A stretch of 64,000 nucleotides of DNA from Chitinophagaceae bacterium. GTDB taxonomy: Bacteria > Bacteroidota > Bacteroidia > Chitinophagales > Chitinophagaceae. This document shows positions 32,935-42,117 of the stretch, one piece after another; within the stretch, counting starts at the first letter, position 1; each line of letters begins with the position of its first letter. The notes beneath the pieces were generated by a model. That model was not told the origin of the DNA. It worked only from the letters and a program-made list of their open reading frames with translations, and did no database searches. Made by a program: the position numbers and the translations under genes. The DNA is taken from contig SAIX01000011.1 in assembly GCA_004028765.1 (NCBI GenBank), forward strand, positions 1-64,000, in the 5' to 3' direction.

Positions 32935-33350
32935 TTTTTCTTGTTTTAAATATGAATAATCTATAGAAATATTTTATTTTCTTTCATCGATACAATGGTA
33001 AAACCAAACAACCGACAAAAACTCTGATTTTATCACGCCCCATAATAGAGATATTTTGTTATGTCGAACTACTAAATTATTAATTGCTCCCGGCATTAAA
33101 TAAAATCGCGGTCTGCTTTCCCCTGTTAAAACTGTTAGCAGCTATTCCTGGGAAAATATAATATTCCTGCCTTTTACATACTTCTGGCTTATACAAAATT
33201 CATACAAACCTTAGCACAAGTTGAATCACGATAAAACAATTGTAACAGCAGGGTGAATCGGTACTAACTGGTGCGAATAGAGTTGTTAGTAGAACCGGTT
33301 ACAGAAAATATCAGATGCAAGATGTAATAAGCCTTCCGGCAGTGATTTAT
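32935..33350. other. AT-rich intergenic region
   Basis: About 415 bp without a recognisable gene between the small hypothetical gene and the susD terminator. Stop codons are frequent in all frames. Confidence 0.5.
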
Positions 33351-33390
33351 AAATAAAAAAGCAAGGTTGAAAAACCTTGCTTTTTTATTT
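33351..33390 (-). terminator. Terminator of the susCD operon
   Basis: GCAAGGTT (33361-33368) pairs with AACCTTGC (33373-33380), flanked by A-rich and T-rich runs that extend the stem (AAATAAAAAA and TTTTTTATTT). It lies 16 bp past the susD stop on the minus strand. Confidence 0.88.
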
Positions 33391-33405
33391 AGGATATTTT
33401 AGAAA

Positions 33406-34998
33406 CTACTTAATCAACCACATTTTCGCATTTACATCATCAGTGCCGCCAAACTGTGCTTGCAATGAGGCCTGATAATTTGAAGCGTTATAATTAATTT
33501 CAGAAAGGGGGTACTGCCAACGGAGCGGAATACTGTTGTTAGGAGTACCTACGCCAGGGCCTCCCTGCGTAAATGAAGGAACCCCTGTTCTTCTCCAGTT
33601 ATAATACGACTCAAAACCGGAATTCATCCAGAAAGCTATATATTTCTGCTGAAGAATTTGCGTGAGCCCGGCAGCATTATCTCCTGCATACACTACATTC
33701 GGGTTATTCAAGAATGTATTCAGTTCAAGTGTAACAGAACCTAAATTAGTGTTGGTTCCGTCATAGTTGCCTATCGGTACTGATTTACCATCTGTAATAC
33801 CATACAGGTTCATAGATGCTGCGATACCTGCATTATACCAGTTGGCTCCGGATATTCCGGGAATCCAGCCACGGTTGGCAGCCTCTGCAATATTGAAACA
33901 CATTTCCGGGTAACCGATTAAAATATACGGCTCGCAATTAGCACCTGAGGCTGAAGACATGTACCTGTTATAACTCATACAGGAATACAGGCTATCGGCA
34001 TTGAAATTCGACATTTGTGCCTGTGTTTTATTGTTATCCTGTCCCACATATGCCGTAAAATCATTCAGCGACTTACCTCTTTTAATGTAATACAAAGCAG
34101 GTGTAGTAAGCACAAATGTTCTTGGATCTTTATTTGCAGTGAGCAGATTCATGAAAGTCTGGCTGATATTGGCACAATTATTATAAGGAGCGTTACCTGT
34201 TCTGTTAGGGGGGTACAGTGTAATGCTTGTATACTTATATGCCAGGTTATCTGCATTGGAGGTCATAATCGGGTACTTGGCCGGATTGGTAACAATTGCA
34301 GCAAATTGTGCGGGGATGGCCAAATCAGCATTATCCGTAGCACGCTTGCTCAAACTGATGAGTACACGCAATTTGAAAGTATTCACAATTTTCTGCCACT
34401 GTGAAATGGAAAGCCCATAAATATCCCCGTCTATTTTATTAGAAGCAGTAGTAGCTGAGTATAAAGACCCAAGTAAGGTATTGGCCGTATCAAGCATAGC
34501 CAATGCAGTTTTATATACGGTTTTCTGGGCATCATATACAGGTGTGAGGTTATTTACGTCACCCGCCTGCGACATGGGTATATCGCCTACCCGCTGGCTG
34601 AGCCATATAAATGAATACGCACGGAAAAACTTACTCAAAGCAAAATATACATTCGTGGTGTTCCCGAATTGTTTTTGTGCCTGTTCTTCCAGTTTCGCAC
34701 AATAGCGAATCCTTGAATAGGGATCACTCGTATTTGACCAGTTATAGGCATTGCTTCCGAAATAATATGAATAATTAGAAACAATATTCTGGTTATACCG
34801 GTATACGGTAGACACAATCGGTTCCTCTTCCTGCTGAAGGTTAGAAGTGATTTGATTTAATAGTAATGAGGCCGGAACCGTGGACGATTCAGATACCACA
34901 TTCGGGTTACTCAGCAAATCACCTTTCTGGCAACCTGCAAGCAATACGAAAAGTACTGCTGATGCTAATACGTTGGTAAAATTGAAATACTTTCTCAT
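33406..34998 (-). CDS. SusD/RagB-family nutrient-binding lipoprotein
   Basis: SusD-like lipoproteins sit on the outer-membrane surface and cap a SusC channel, binding the oligomer to be imported. From the ATG at 34998 the protein has 530 residues, with a lipoprotein signal (VLFVLLAGC, acylated Cys23). It has the features of the SusD_2 subfamily: FFRAYSFIWLSQRVGDIPMS, IVNTFKLRVLISLSKR and, near the C-terminus, LQQKYIAFWMNSGFESYYNW then RRTGVP. An in-frame ATG at 35016 would add 6 residues. It follows susC by 24 bp on the same strand. Substrate is unknown; this subfamily often handles peptides or sugars. Confidence 0.92.
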   Translation of the reverse strand: MRKYFNFTNVLASAVLFVLLAGCQKGDLLSNPNVVSESSTVPASLLLNQITSNLQQEEEPIVSTVYRYNQNIVSNYSYYFGSNAYNWSNTSDPYSRIRYCAKLEEQAQKQFGNTTNVYFALSKFFRAYSFIWLSQRVGDIPMSQAGDVNNLTPVYDAQKTVYKTALAMLDTANTLLGSLYSATTASNKIDGDIYGLSISQWQKIVNTFKLRVLISLSKRATDNADLAIPAQFAAIVTNPAKYPIMTSNADNLAYKYTSITLYPPNRTGNAPYNNCANISQTFMNLLTANKDPRTFVLTTPALYYIKRGKSLNDFTAYVGQDNNKTQAQMSNFNADSLYSCMSYNRYMSSASGANCEPYILIGYPEMCFNIAEAANRGWIPGISGANWYNAGIAASMNLYGITDGKSVPIGNYDGTNTNLGSVTLELNTFLNNPNVVYAGDNAAGLTQILQQKYIAFWMNSGFESYYNWRRTGVPSFTQGGPGVGTPNNSIPLRWQYPLSEINYNASNYQASLQAQFGGTDDVNAKMWLIK

Positions 34999-35022
34999 AT
35001 AATTAATTTTAAACACGGGCTT

Positions 35023-38000
35023 TTAGAATGACAGGTTTATATTGATACCAAATCTTCTGCCGGTAGGGCTTTGCAGCAACCCACCATTATTAAGGCTGCG
35101 ATCGTAATCGTTGTACCCAGCAGGGAACTGATCGAGATCAATATCTTTTCTCTCAGCCCAGTATAACAGGTTGCGGCCTACCAGTGAAACCGATGCAGAT
35201 TTGATAAATTTATTTTTTGCAAAGAAGCTTGCGGGGAATGTATACCCGATAGTTACTTCGCGAAGCTTTACATAAGAACGATTGATCATCCAGTATTCTG
35301 TTACACCTGTTAAGCTACCTGTTACAAATGTTTGAACGGTTGTGGGTACATCATTCGGTGCAAATGTGATAGCAGAAAGGTTGGTTATTTGTCCATTGGC
35401 GAAAGTGGGTGTGCCTGAAACGATCTTCACACCTTTTGCAATATACTTACCGGTTGGCGCAGTTGTACCTCCGTTAGTTGTCTGCCATTCTGCCAAACGG
35501 GCGATACCAAAATCGCCTGTGGCCGATTCAATGGCTGTTCCGCCATTCATACCGTCTTTGTATACTTCATCCCAGATCTTACCACCGATACGGCCGTCAA
35601 ACTGAAAACTGAGTGTGAAGTTTTTATACGAAAATTTGTTATTTACACCGAATGTAAAATCAGGGTTCATATAACCGAGCAGACTTCTGTTCCCGTTATC
35701 GGAAGGCGGCGCAAGTGCAAGACCTCCGGAATAGATGATGTTACCTGAACCATCACGTACAAATCCCCTGTCATACAAGGCATCCATCCTGTCACCCACC
35801 TGGTAAGCATGGTTATTTATCGTTAATACTTTTTCAGTTCCGAATATCTCCTTGAGTGTTTCTTTATAGGTAGAATAGTTTAGAGTTACATCCCAGTTCA
35901 GGCCATTTGTGCTTTTCAGCGGACTTCCGGTTATGCTTAGCTCAATACCTTTTTTGCGGGTTGTGATACCATTCACATTCTGGCTGCTGTATCCTGTTGA
36001 GCTGGGTACAGGTAAAGCATAAATCAAAGGACCGTTATCACTTACAAAATAGGTGAGGTCAAAACCGATCCTGTTTTTGAGGAAACGCATATCCATACCG
36101 GCTTCATACGATATACGGTTAGCAGGTTTGATATTAGGGTTCGCGATCGTGCTTGAGAAATTAACAGAAGAGGTATTATTATAATAACTGGTAATTCCGT
36201 AAGCATTCTGATTCGCATAGTTTGGACCGTCGTAAGATGATACCAGGTCCGTACCATATCCCAATAACCCCCCGTTTGTACTTTGCCCTGTGATCTGTGT
36301 AAAGGCTGAAGCCACGGTAGGTGTGGTTAATGCGCTTTTTACATCTGCAAATGATCCGCGTAGTTTAAAAAAGGAAATCAGTTCAGGCAATTTTATATAG
36401 TCGCTGATAACTGAACTGAGTGAAACAGAGGGATAATAATAAGTAGCATTCTGCGAAGGCAGTGTTGACAAATTATCTAAGCGGCCGGTGTGAGAAAGCG
36501 TAAAGTATTTTTTATATCCGAAATCAATTGAATAAAATGCACTGTACACCTGCATTTTTGATCCCCACGTATAACTCAATGCCGGCGAGATGGAATTGGA
36601 CAAAGCATACAGATTCGGTACAGAGAGTGATTTCGTAGTTCCATAAAATGAGTTGTAACTGAATGAACGGGAGGCGCCACCCACGAGCCCTGTGATACTG
36701 ATATCACCCATTTTTTTGTCGTAATTGGCGATCAGGTCAGTATTATTTTCGAACAGGTTGCGGCGGTCTTCTCTGTAATCACCATACCATCCAAAAGTAT
36801 ACCAGGGCGTATATGTGTTCAAGTTAATACCTGCAGGAACCTGCTCCGTACGTGTCTGACTCCAGGTGGATACCTGTGAACGCAGGTTAAGGCTCAGGTT
36901 CTTATTTACTTTATAAGAAAGTTTTACCTGGCCAGTCACATCTGATTTATCATGAGAACGGAGCCATTTTTTTGCAATAAACCAGGCGCTGTTCTCACGT
37001 CCATATTCCTGCGCATATGGAATCAGGTCCTGAACACCCTGCGGGCCTTTGTAAATATCTTTCAGATCATCAATATTATAATCTGCCGATCCATATACTT
37101 TGAACATATAGATATATGAGTTCGGTCCATAGTTTACATCCGGAATATTCGGCGAGTACTGTTTATTATAATTCAGGCTGGCCTCTAAACGGAGATTACT
37201 GGTAAGGTTATACCCGGCCGTGAGGAACATATTGTATATGTTCAGTTTGGTATTTGGCGCTACTCCTTTCTGATTCATATTCGATACTGAAATTCTGATA
37301 TCAGACTTATCCGTTGCTGCCGAAAGCGATACGTTATTGGTATTGATGATACCTGTTTGCATGAACTTGTGAAAATTGTCTGCACCGCGGGCTGTCCAGG
37401 GTGTGGCGGTACGCGTTTGTGTAACAGGATCCCATGGGCTATCAAACTGTTTTACAAGCTGTCCTTCAAAACGAGGCCCCCATTCCGGTAAGCGTTGTTT
37501 ATTATCATACAACACATCACCATACGAATATTTAAATGTGGTACCACGTCCATATTCTGTCTGACTAACCGGTTCAGCAATAAACCCTTTTTCAAAAACA
37601 GTACTGGAATTCACATCTACCTGCCAGCCTTTTTTGTCTTTGGTGCCTCTTTTAGTAGTAATTACAATGGCTCCATTAATACCCCGTGAGCCGTACAGCG
37701 CAGCTGCATTCGCACCTTTCAGCACAGAATAACTTTCGATATCGTCCGGGCTTACGTTCCATGTATCGGTATTCACAGGTACGCCATCAATCACAAAGAG
37801 AAGATCTTTGCTGCCTCGCAGAACAAGTTCAGGGCGGCCCAGCATTTCAGGACTGGCACCAACACTAAGCCCGGCTACTTTCCCAACCAGTGAGTTAATC
37901 GGATTGGCATCCCTGGCTTTGGTAAGATCTGCGCCTTTTACTTCCTGAATGGTATAGCCAAGACGCTTGATCTCTTTTTTAATACCATAAGCGGTTACGA

Positions 38001-38328
38001 CCACATCGGTAAGTTGTTTGGTATCGTCTTCCAATACTATTACTACAGAAGCTTTCCCGGTAATGTCTGTTTCATTAGAAACAAAGCCAATAGATTTAAC
38101 TAAAATCTTTTGCTCTGATGCCGGAACCGAGATAACAAAATTACCTGTGTTATCAGTTACTGTAGTTCGTTTGGAAACAAGGCCTGACACAGATGCCCCG
38201 GAAATCCCGACACCCTGTTTATTCTGTACAGTGCCTGAAATTTTCTTGTCCTGCGCAGTTGCCTCAAGAAAAGAAAAAAATGAAATTGCGAGAAAGATTC
38301 TCAGCAATGAGTTTTTGGTTGCTTGCAT
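35023..38328 (-). CDS. SusC/RagA-family TonB-linked outer-membrane protein
   Basis: The 1101-residue TonB-dependent channel has a signal peptide (to about residue 25, ending ATAQ), a carboxypeptidase-regulatory-like domain (about 27-100, starting KKISGTVQNKQGVGISGASV), the plug domain with the SusC signature LTDVVVTAYG and LVLRGSKDLLFVIDGVPV and GANAAALYGSRGINGAIVIT (about 105-230), and a long beta barrel ending in FGININLSF with the terminal Phe. With the SusD-like gene downstream it forms an importer pair. No susR or anti-sigma gene is adjacent; a tyrosine phosphatase is divergent. Confidence 0.95.
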   Translation of the reverse strand: MQATKNSLLRIFLAISFFSFLEATAQDKKISGTVQNKQGVGISGASVSGLVSKRTTVTDNTGNFVISVPASEQKILVKSIGFVSNETDITGKASVVIVLEDDTKQLTDVVVTAYGIKKEIKRLGYTIQEVKGADLTKARDANPINSLVGKVAGLSVGASPEMLGRPELVLRGSKDLLFVIDGVPVNTDTWNVSPDDIESYSVLKGANAAALYGSRGINGAIVITTKRGTKDKKGWQVDVNSSTVFEKGFIAEPVSQTEYGRGTTFKYSYGDVLYDNKQRLPEWGPRFEGQLVKQFDSPWDPVTQTRTATPWTARGADNFHKFMQTGIINTNNVSLSAATDKSDIRISVSNMNQKGVAPNTKLNIYNMFLTAGYNLTSNLRLEASLNYNKQYSPNIPDVNYGPNSYIYMFKVYGSADYNIDDLKDIYKGPQGVQDLIPYAQEYGRENSAWFIAKKWLRSHDKSDVTGQVKLSYKVNKNLSLNLRSQVSTWSQTRTEQVPAGINLNTYTPWYTFGWYGDYREDRRNLFENNTDLIANYDKKMGDISITGLVGGASRSFSYNSFYGTTKSLSVPNLYALSNSISPALSYTWGSKMQVYSAFYSIDFGYKKYFTLSHTGRLDNLSTLPSQNATYYYPSVSLSSVISDYIKLPELISFFKLRGSFADVKSALTTPTVASAFTQITGQSTNGGLLGYGTDLVSSYDGPNYANQNAYGITSYYNNTSSVNFSSTIANPNIKPANRISYEAGMDMRFLKNRIGFDLTYFVSDNGPLIYALPVPSSTGYSSQNVNGITTRKKGIELSITGSPLKSTNGLNWDVTLNYSTYKETLKEIFGTEKVLTINNHAYQVGDRMDALYDRGFVRDGSGNIIYSGGLALAPPSDNGNRSLLGYMNPDFTFGVNNKFSYKNFTLSFQFDGRIGGKIWDEVYKDGMNGGTAIESATGDFGIARLAEWQTTNGGTTAPTGKYIAKGVKIVSGTPTFANGQITNLSAITFAPNDVPTTVQTFVTGSLTGVTEYWMINRSYVKLREVTIGYTFPASFFAKNKFIKSASVSLVGRNLLYWAERKDIDLDQFPAGYNDYDRSLNNGGLLQSPTGRRFGININLSF

Positions 38329-38371
38329 GCTTTACGATTTGCAAACAAAATTTATCGAGATATGTTACCGT

Positions 38372-38455
38372 AAGTTTGATTTTACGTTAACCGAATATTA
38401 TCAAAAAGCCGGTAACATTCAGTATACATTTTGATAATGTTGCGGTAACATTCAG
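38372..38455. promoter_or_regulatory. Divergent control region with repeated CGGTAACAT boxes
   Basis: Between susC and the phosphatase gene, ATGTTACCG (38372-38380) and two copies of CGGTAACATTCAG (starting near 38410 and 38443) occur. A perfect 10-bp inverted repeat ATTATCAAAA/TTTTGATAAT (38397-38406, 38429-38438) lies among them. The CGGTAACA half-site resembles the arms of LacI-type operators (TGTTACCGGTAACA); the regulator is not in the window. Confidence 0.55.
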
Positions 38456-38491
38456 AAGAAATTTATCTGCTTCTTTTACACAAATAATATT

Positions 38492-39304
38492 ATGAAGACG
38501 GCTTTTTCATTTTTTATTGCATGTATATCCATTTCATCGGATTACACACAAATAACAGATAGCTCTTTACGGAAAATCAACTTGGAAAATGCAGTAAACT
38601 TCAGAGACCTTGGCGGATACAAAACCAGCAACGGCAAAACCGTTAAGTGGGGAGTGCTGTACAGATCGGGCGAGATCAACCGGTTAAATACCGCAGACCT
38701 TGCATTACTCAAAAAAAAGAACATTCATACCATTATTGATTTCCGAGGCGCTGAAGAATCCAGAAAGGCTCCGGATGCTACATGGAGTAATGTTGAATAC
38801 ATCCGTTGCGGGGCTGGCAGTGAAGGGCTCACCGACTGGATGCAGCAGTTACGAACTGTACGAAACGGTGATTCCATGATGACAGCTTTTTACAGCAATG
38901 TGGATTCGCTGGGGTTTCGATATAAAATACTGTTTCACCGGCTTGGTTCTTTACAAGAAAATGACGCACTTCTTTTTCACTGCACAGCAGGAAAAGACAG
39001 AACAGGTATCGCTGCTTCGCTTATACTCTATCTATTAGGTGTTCCTGAAGAAACTATTTTGCAGGATTATGAGGCCAGTAACTATTACAGGAAGTCCGAA
39101 ACTGAAAAAAACATACGCATGATGTCAGCAATAGGCATCCACAAGGATGTGGCAGCCGACCTGATGTCTGTCAAAAGGAGTTACCTGAAAGCTACCTGGG
39201 ATGCATTGTCAAAAAAATATGGCTCCATTGATGAATTTCTCTTAGAGGAATTTGGTATCAGTGAAACGCAAAAACAATTTATAAGAAGTAAACTTCTTGA
39301 CTAG
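38492..39304 (+). CDS. Tyrosine-protein phosphatase (Y_phosphatase3 type)
   Basis: A 270-residue protein-tyrosine/dual-specificity phosphatase. The N-terminal family pattern is ENAVNFRDLGGYKTSNGKTV then VLYRSGEINRL, and the P-loop is HCTAGKDRTG with the nucleophile Cys164 and Arg170. The N-terminus (KTAFSFFIACISISSDY) looks like a weak signal peptide, as in secreted bacterial members. The residue after the P-loop Lys-Asp fits the subfamily that also acts on phosphoinositides or phospho-sugars. It is divergent from susC, sharing the CGGTAACAT region, and ends at a strong terminator. Confidence 0.88.
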   Translation: MKTAFSFFIACISISSDYTQITDSSLRKINLENAVNFRDLGGYKTSNGKTVKWGVLYRSGEINRLNTADLALLKKKNIHTIIDFRGAEESRKAPDATWSNVEYIRCGAGSEGLTDWMQQLRTVRNGDSMMTAFYSNVDSLGFRYKILFHRLGSLQENDALLFHCTAGKDRTGIAASLILYLLGVPEETILQDYEASNYYRKSETEKNIRMMSAIGIHKDVAADLMSVKRSYLKATWDALSKKYGSIDEFLLEEFGISETQKQFIRSKLLD

Positions 39305-39414
39305 TTATTGATAAGAAAGAAATAATCAAAAAGATTTTTCAGCTCATCAGATAAGTATCCATATGATACCCGACCCTTTCTGTTTACTGTTGATACTTTG
39401 ATTTATGCAAGTAT

Positions 39415-39460
39415 ATCCTGTTATAGTCATACTACAGAATGCAAATGACTATAACAGGAT
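39415..39460 (+). terminator. Terminator downstream of the phosphatase gene
   Basis: A perfect 16-bp inverted repeat, ATCCTGTTATAGTCAT (39415-39430) and ATGACTATAACAGGAT (39445-39460), with a 14-nt loop and a following CTTTTGCTTTT. It can also act on the convergent minus-strand gene. Confidence 0.8.
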
Positions 39461-39558
39461 CTTTTGCTTTTAACAAAACCGCCCGGATAAAAAACCAATA
39501 TAAGCGCAGTCATTACAGTCGTTTCCTGCCAGGTATTTCTATTATTTCAATGGCTGTT

Positions 39559-40905
39559 TTAAAGCTTCGGCTCCCATCCCTTCTCGTATTCACGGTCCCA
39601 AAGCTTCATACCATCCTTGTCGAGTATATGACCGTTCGCGGTATTTACGTTATATGGTTTTCCTATGCGATAAGAAATATTAGCATAGTGACACATCATT
39701 TGGCTAATTGCTCCTTCCTCTATCGGTGAGTTCAATTTATTTTCCTTTCCACGAATAACGTTAAAGAAGTTGGCTATGTGTGCATCTGTCATGTCGCCGC
39801 CACCGCCAAGAGCTGTTCCCGCTTCAGTACCGGAAGACTTACTATCCCTGACTTTCTTTCCCATCCTGTCGTATAAGGTATACCCATTTCGGTTTACGAA
39901 AACCGTTCCTTCGCTTCCATAGATAATTGTACCGCGGTCGCTTCCATAGGTACTGTAGCCTGAACGGCTTTTGCCATCCCATTTAATAATTTTATTTCCC
40001 GGGAAACGGAAAGTTGCATCCATCGTATCATAAACCACCCAGCCATCGTTTTTGAAATGCCGTTTGTCTGCCTCTACAAATACATGCTCGGGATAGGTGA
40101 CCTGCATTGCCCACCTCGCAACATCGAGCTCGTGTGTGGCATTGTTTCCGGTTTCGGCTGTGCCCCATACCCAGCCATACCAATGCCAGTTATAATCCCA
40201 GGTGTTGTCGTTATATTCTGTATGCGGTGCGGGACCCTGCCAGAGCTCCCAATCCAATCCCTCGGGAACCGGTGCTTTTTTAGCTACCGGAACTTCGCCC
40301 CGGCTGTTTGTATAAAATGCAACTGCTTTGTATACATCGCCAATAATACCTTTATGAATCCCGGCTATAATTTCCTGCGATTCTCTGGCAGATCGTTGCT
40401 GATTCCCCATCTGAATCACCTTGTTGTATTTTTTCTGAAAAGCTACCAGTAACTCACCCTCACGTGGATTATGGCTGCAAGGCTTTTCTATATAAACATG
40501 CTTCCCTGCCTGCATGGCCATCCAGGTTCCCGGTGCATGCCAATGGTCAGGGGTAGCATTAAAAATGGCATCTACATTTTTGTCGTTCCATACATCATGA
40601 ATATCGCTAACCAGTTGTGCCTTCCCGGAAATTTTTCCATTCAGGTCTTTACCAACTTTTTCGCGCTGTTTTTTCATCACATCGCAGATGTAAGCAACAT
40701 CCACATTGTTGTTTTTATTCTGCAGGGCAGAATAGTATGCACTCACCCGTCGGCCACAGCCCATAAGTGCAATGTTCAGGCGGTCGTTCGCGCCGATAAT
40801 CCTTGCATAACTTTTAGGGGAGAATCCGGAAGCGACGCCTCCAAATCCTATACCGGCTGCTCCAAGCGAAACATTCCGAATAAATTCTCTGCGATTTGTA
40901 CTCAT
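39559..40905 (-). CDS. Gfo/Idh/MocA-family oxidoreductase with a Tat-type signal
   Basis: The 448-residue protein begins with a Tat-like signal (NRREFIRNVSLGAAGIGFGG, twin Arg with F), so it is probably exported folded with its NAD(P). The Rossmann motif is LNIALMGCGRRVSAYY, the EKP motif is VYIEKPCSHNPREGELL, and NATPDHWHAPGTWMAMQAGK and NQQRSARESQEI are typical of the Bacteroidota exported sub-group. These act on sugars or sugar derivatives, sometimes as NAD-dependent glycosidases. It is convergent with the phosphatase gene and probably belongs functionally to the surrounding glycan genes. Confidence 0.9.
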   Translation of the reverse strand: MSTNRREFIRNVSLGAAGIGFGGVASGFSPKSYARIIGANDRLNIALMGCGRRVSAYYSALQNKNNNVDVAYICDVMKKQREKVGKDLNGKISGKAQLVSDIHDVWNDKNVDAIFNATPDHWHAPGTWMAMQAGKHVYIEKPCSHNPREGELLVAFQKKYNKVIQMGNQQRSARESQEIIAGIHKGIIGDVYKAVAFYTNSRGEVPVAKKAPVPEGLDWELWQGPAPHTEYNDNTWDYNWHWYGWVWGTAETGNNATHELDVARWAMQVTYPEHVFVEADKRHFKNDGWVVYDTMDATFRFPGNKIIKWDGKSRSGYSTYGSDRGTIIYGSEGTVFVNRNGYTLYDRMGKKVRDSKSSGTEAGTALGGGGDMTDAHIANFFNVIRGKENKLNSPIEEGAISQMMCHYANISYRIGKPYNVNTANGHILDKDGMKLWDREYEKGWEPKL

Positions 40906-41335
40906 AACTATATTAATTAAGGGGTAATGGTTTCTGATTATAGGCGATCATGGAGCAGTTGATACAAACCTCTTTTATATGGCTGTTAAAATTCACGTGT
41001 TAAATTAAGAATAATTCGAAGCAGAACCTAAAAAATACAGACCAGTAAATTTAATGTGTTGTACAAAGCCGGTTACCTTCCTGTTTCAGGAAACGGGTAG
41101 TTTTTAGTGATCAATTATTCGGGTTGCCACATTGTGTATCATTCCGGCTGGTATCTTTTCTTTTTATAAAGCATTTCCGGACCGAATTACAGCCGGTGTT
41201 CCGGTACCTGGAGAAGTTGTGGGCTCCAGCACCGGTTTATTTCGGTTACATTAAAACTTCGTTTGAAACAGGAACCTGTGTTTACAATATAATTCGCAAT
41301 CACACTAAACTTCTGTTACCCGTAGTTGCTCTTAG
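40906..41335. other. Intergenic region, no gene
   Basis: No coding sequence is supported. It contains a stem-loop, TTCCTG-TTT-CAGGAA (41078-41092) with an outer TACC/GGTA pair and TTTTT after it, which may be a terminator. Confidence 0.4.
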
Positions 41336-41839
41336 CTATGATTTAGGTTCATTTTTATTGATCCAAAGATAGAATTCATAATCTGTGTCGGGGATATTTT
41401 CAGTAATGCCAAACGACCTGGCCATTGTTATAATCTGCCCTCTATGATATGAGTTATGATTTATCGTATGAAGAATGAATTGATATCTTGTCTTTATCAT
41501 TGTGGGTGATGGAACATTTGTCAATAGATCTTCATCGGTAAAAAAAGAAACCATTTCAATCATTTTTTGGGAGCCTTTAAGTAATTCCTCGATAACCAAA
41601 TCTACAGAGCCAGTTTTTATTTGTTCTTCTAATGAATGAATCTCCGCAACCTCAATGATTACATGCCAGAAATTCTGGGCATTTTTCATATGCTGTAAAG
41701 TAAGATCGATACTTGAAAAACTGGATGGGGTTTCTTTATAGAGCAGGCGAACATCTAACGATTTGAGCCAGTCAGTCAGTGCTTTGTTTGCCCAGTGATT
41801 GTACCTGGTATAATCAAGTATGGCAGCCTTTAACACCAA
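41336..41839 (-). CDS. DinB-family four-helix protein
   Basis: The 167-residue protein has the DinB/YfiT fold pattern: YNHWANKALTDWLKSL near the N-terminus, the metal His in LTLQHMKNAQNFW near residue 50, and the C-terminal metal pair HTINHNSYHRGQIITMARSF. Such proteins bind a metal through three His; several are thiol-dependent transferases, but most have unknown function. It stands alone, between AT-rich spacers, with no operon partner. A 280-bp gap (41840-42117) upstream holds no supported gene. Confidence 0.85.
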   Translation of the reverse strand: MVLKAAILDYTRYNHWANKALTDWLKSLDVRLLYKETPSSFSSIDLTLQHMKNAQNFWHVIIEVAEIHSLEEQIKTGSVDLVIEELLKGSQKMIEMVSFFTDEDLLTNVPSPTMIKTRYQFILHTINHNSYHRGQIITMARSFGITENIPDTDYEFYLWINKNEPKS

Positions 41840-42117
41840 ATCAATTTTAAAGTTTATGCTTTATACGAAACTTGTTTAGCTGTTTTTTATAGTACGCTGT
41901 TCTGCCCCGATTCTGCCAAGATCCCAGTATTTGCGAAGGCCGGTTATTCATCGATAGACCGGCCCGGAACAATGCCTGGTTGAAAAAAATTATTGAAGTT
42001 AAGAGCTGACGATGCGAAATAAACTTCAAACCCGAACCGGTGGTGATTCTTACAATAACTGATATTGCAATATCTAACCCTGCTTTTTGCAAATACTGTG
42101 GTTGGCTTTAATATTTT

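Noticed and set aside
41124..41372. 82-codon frame on the plus strand opposite the dinB 3' end
   Set aside because: It overlaps dinB on the other strand and has no family features or start signals.
41847..42092. 81-codon frame on the minus strand upstream of dinB
   Set aside because: No recognisable family, no plausible promoter or start context, and composition typical of noncoding AT-rich DNA.
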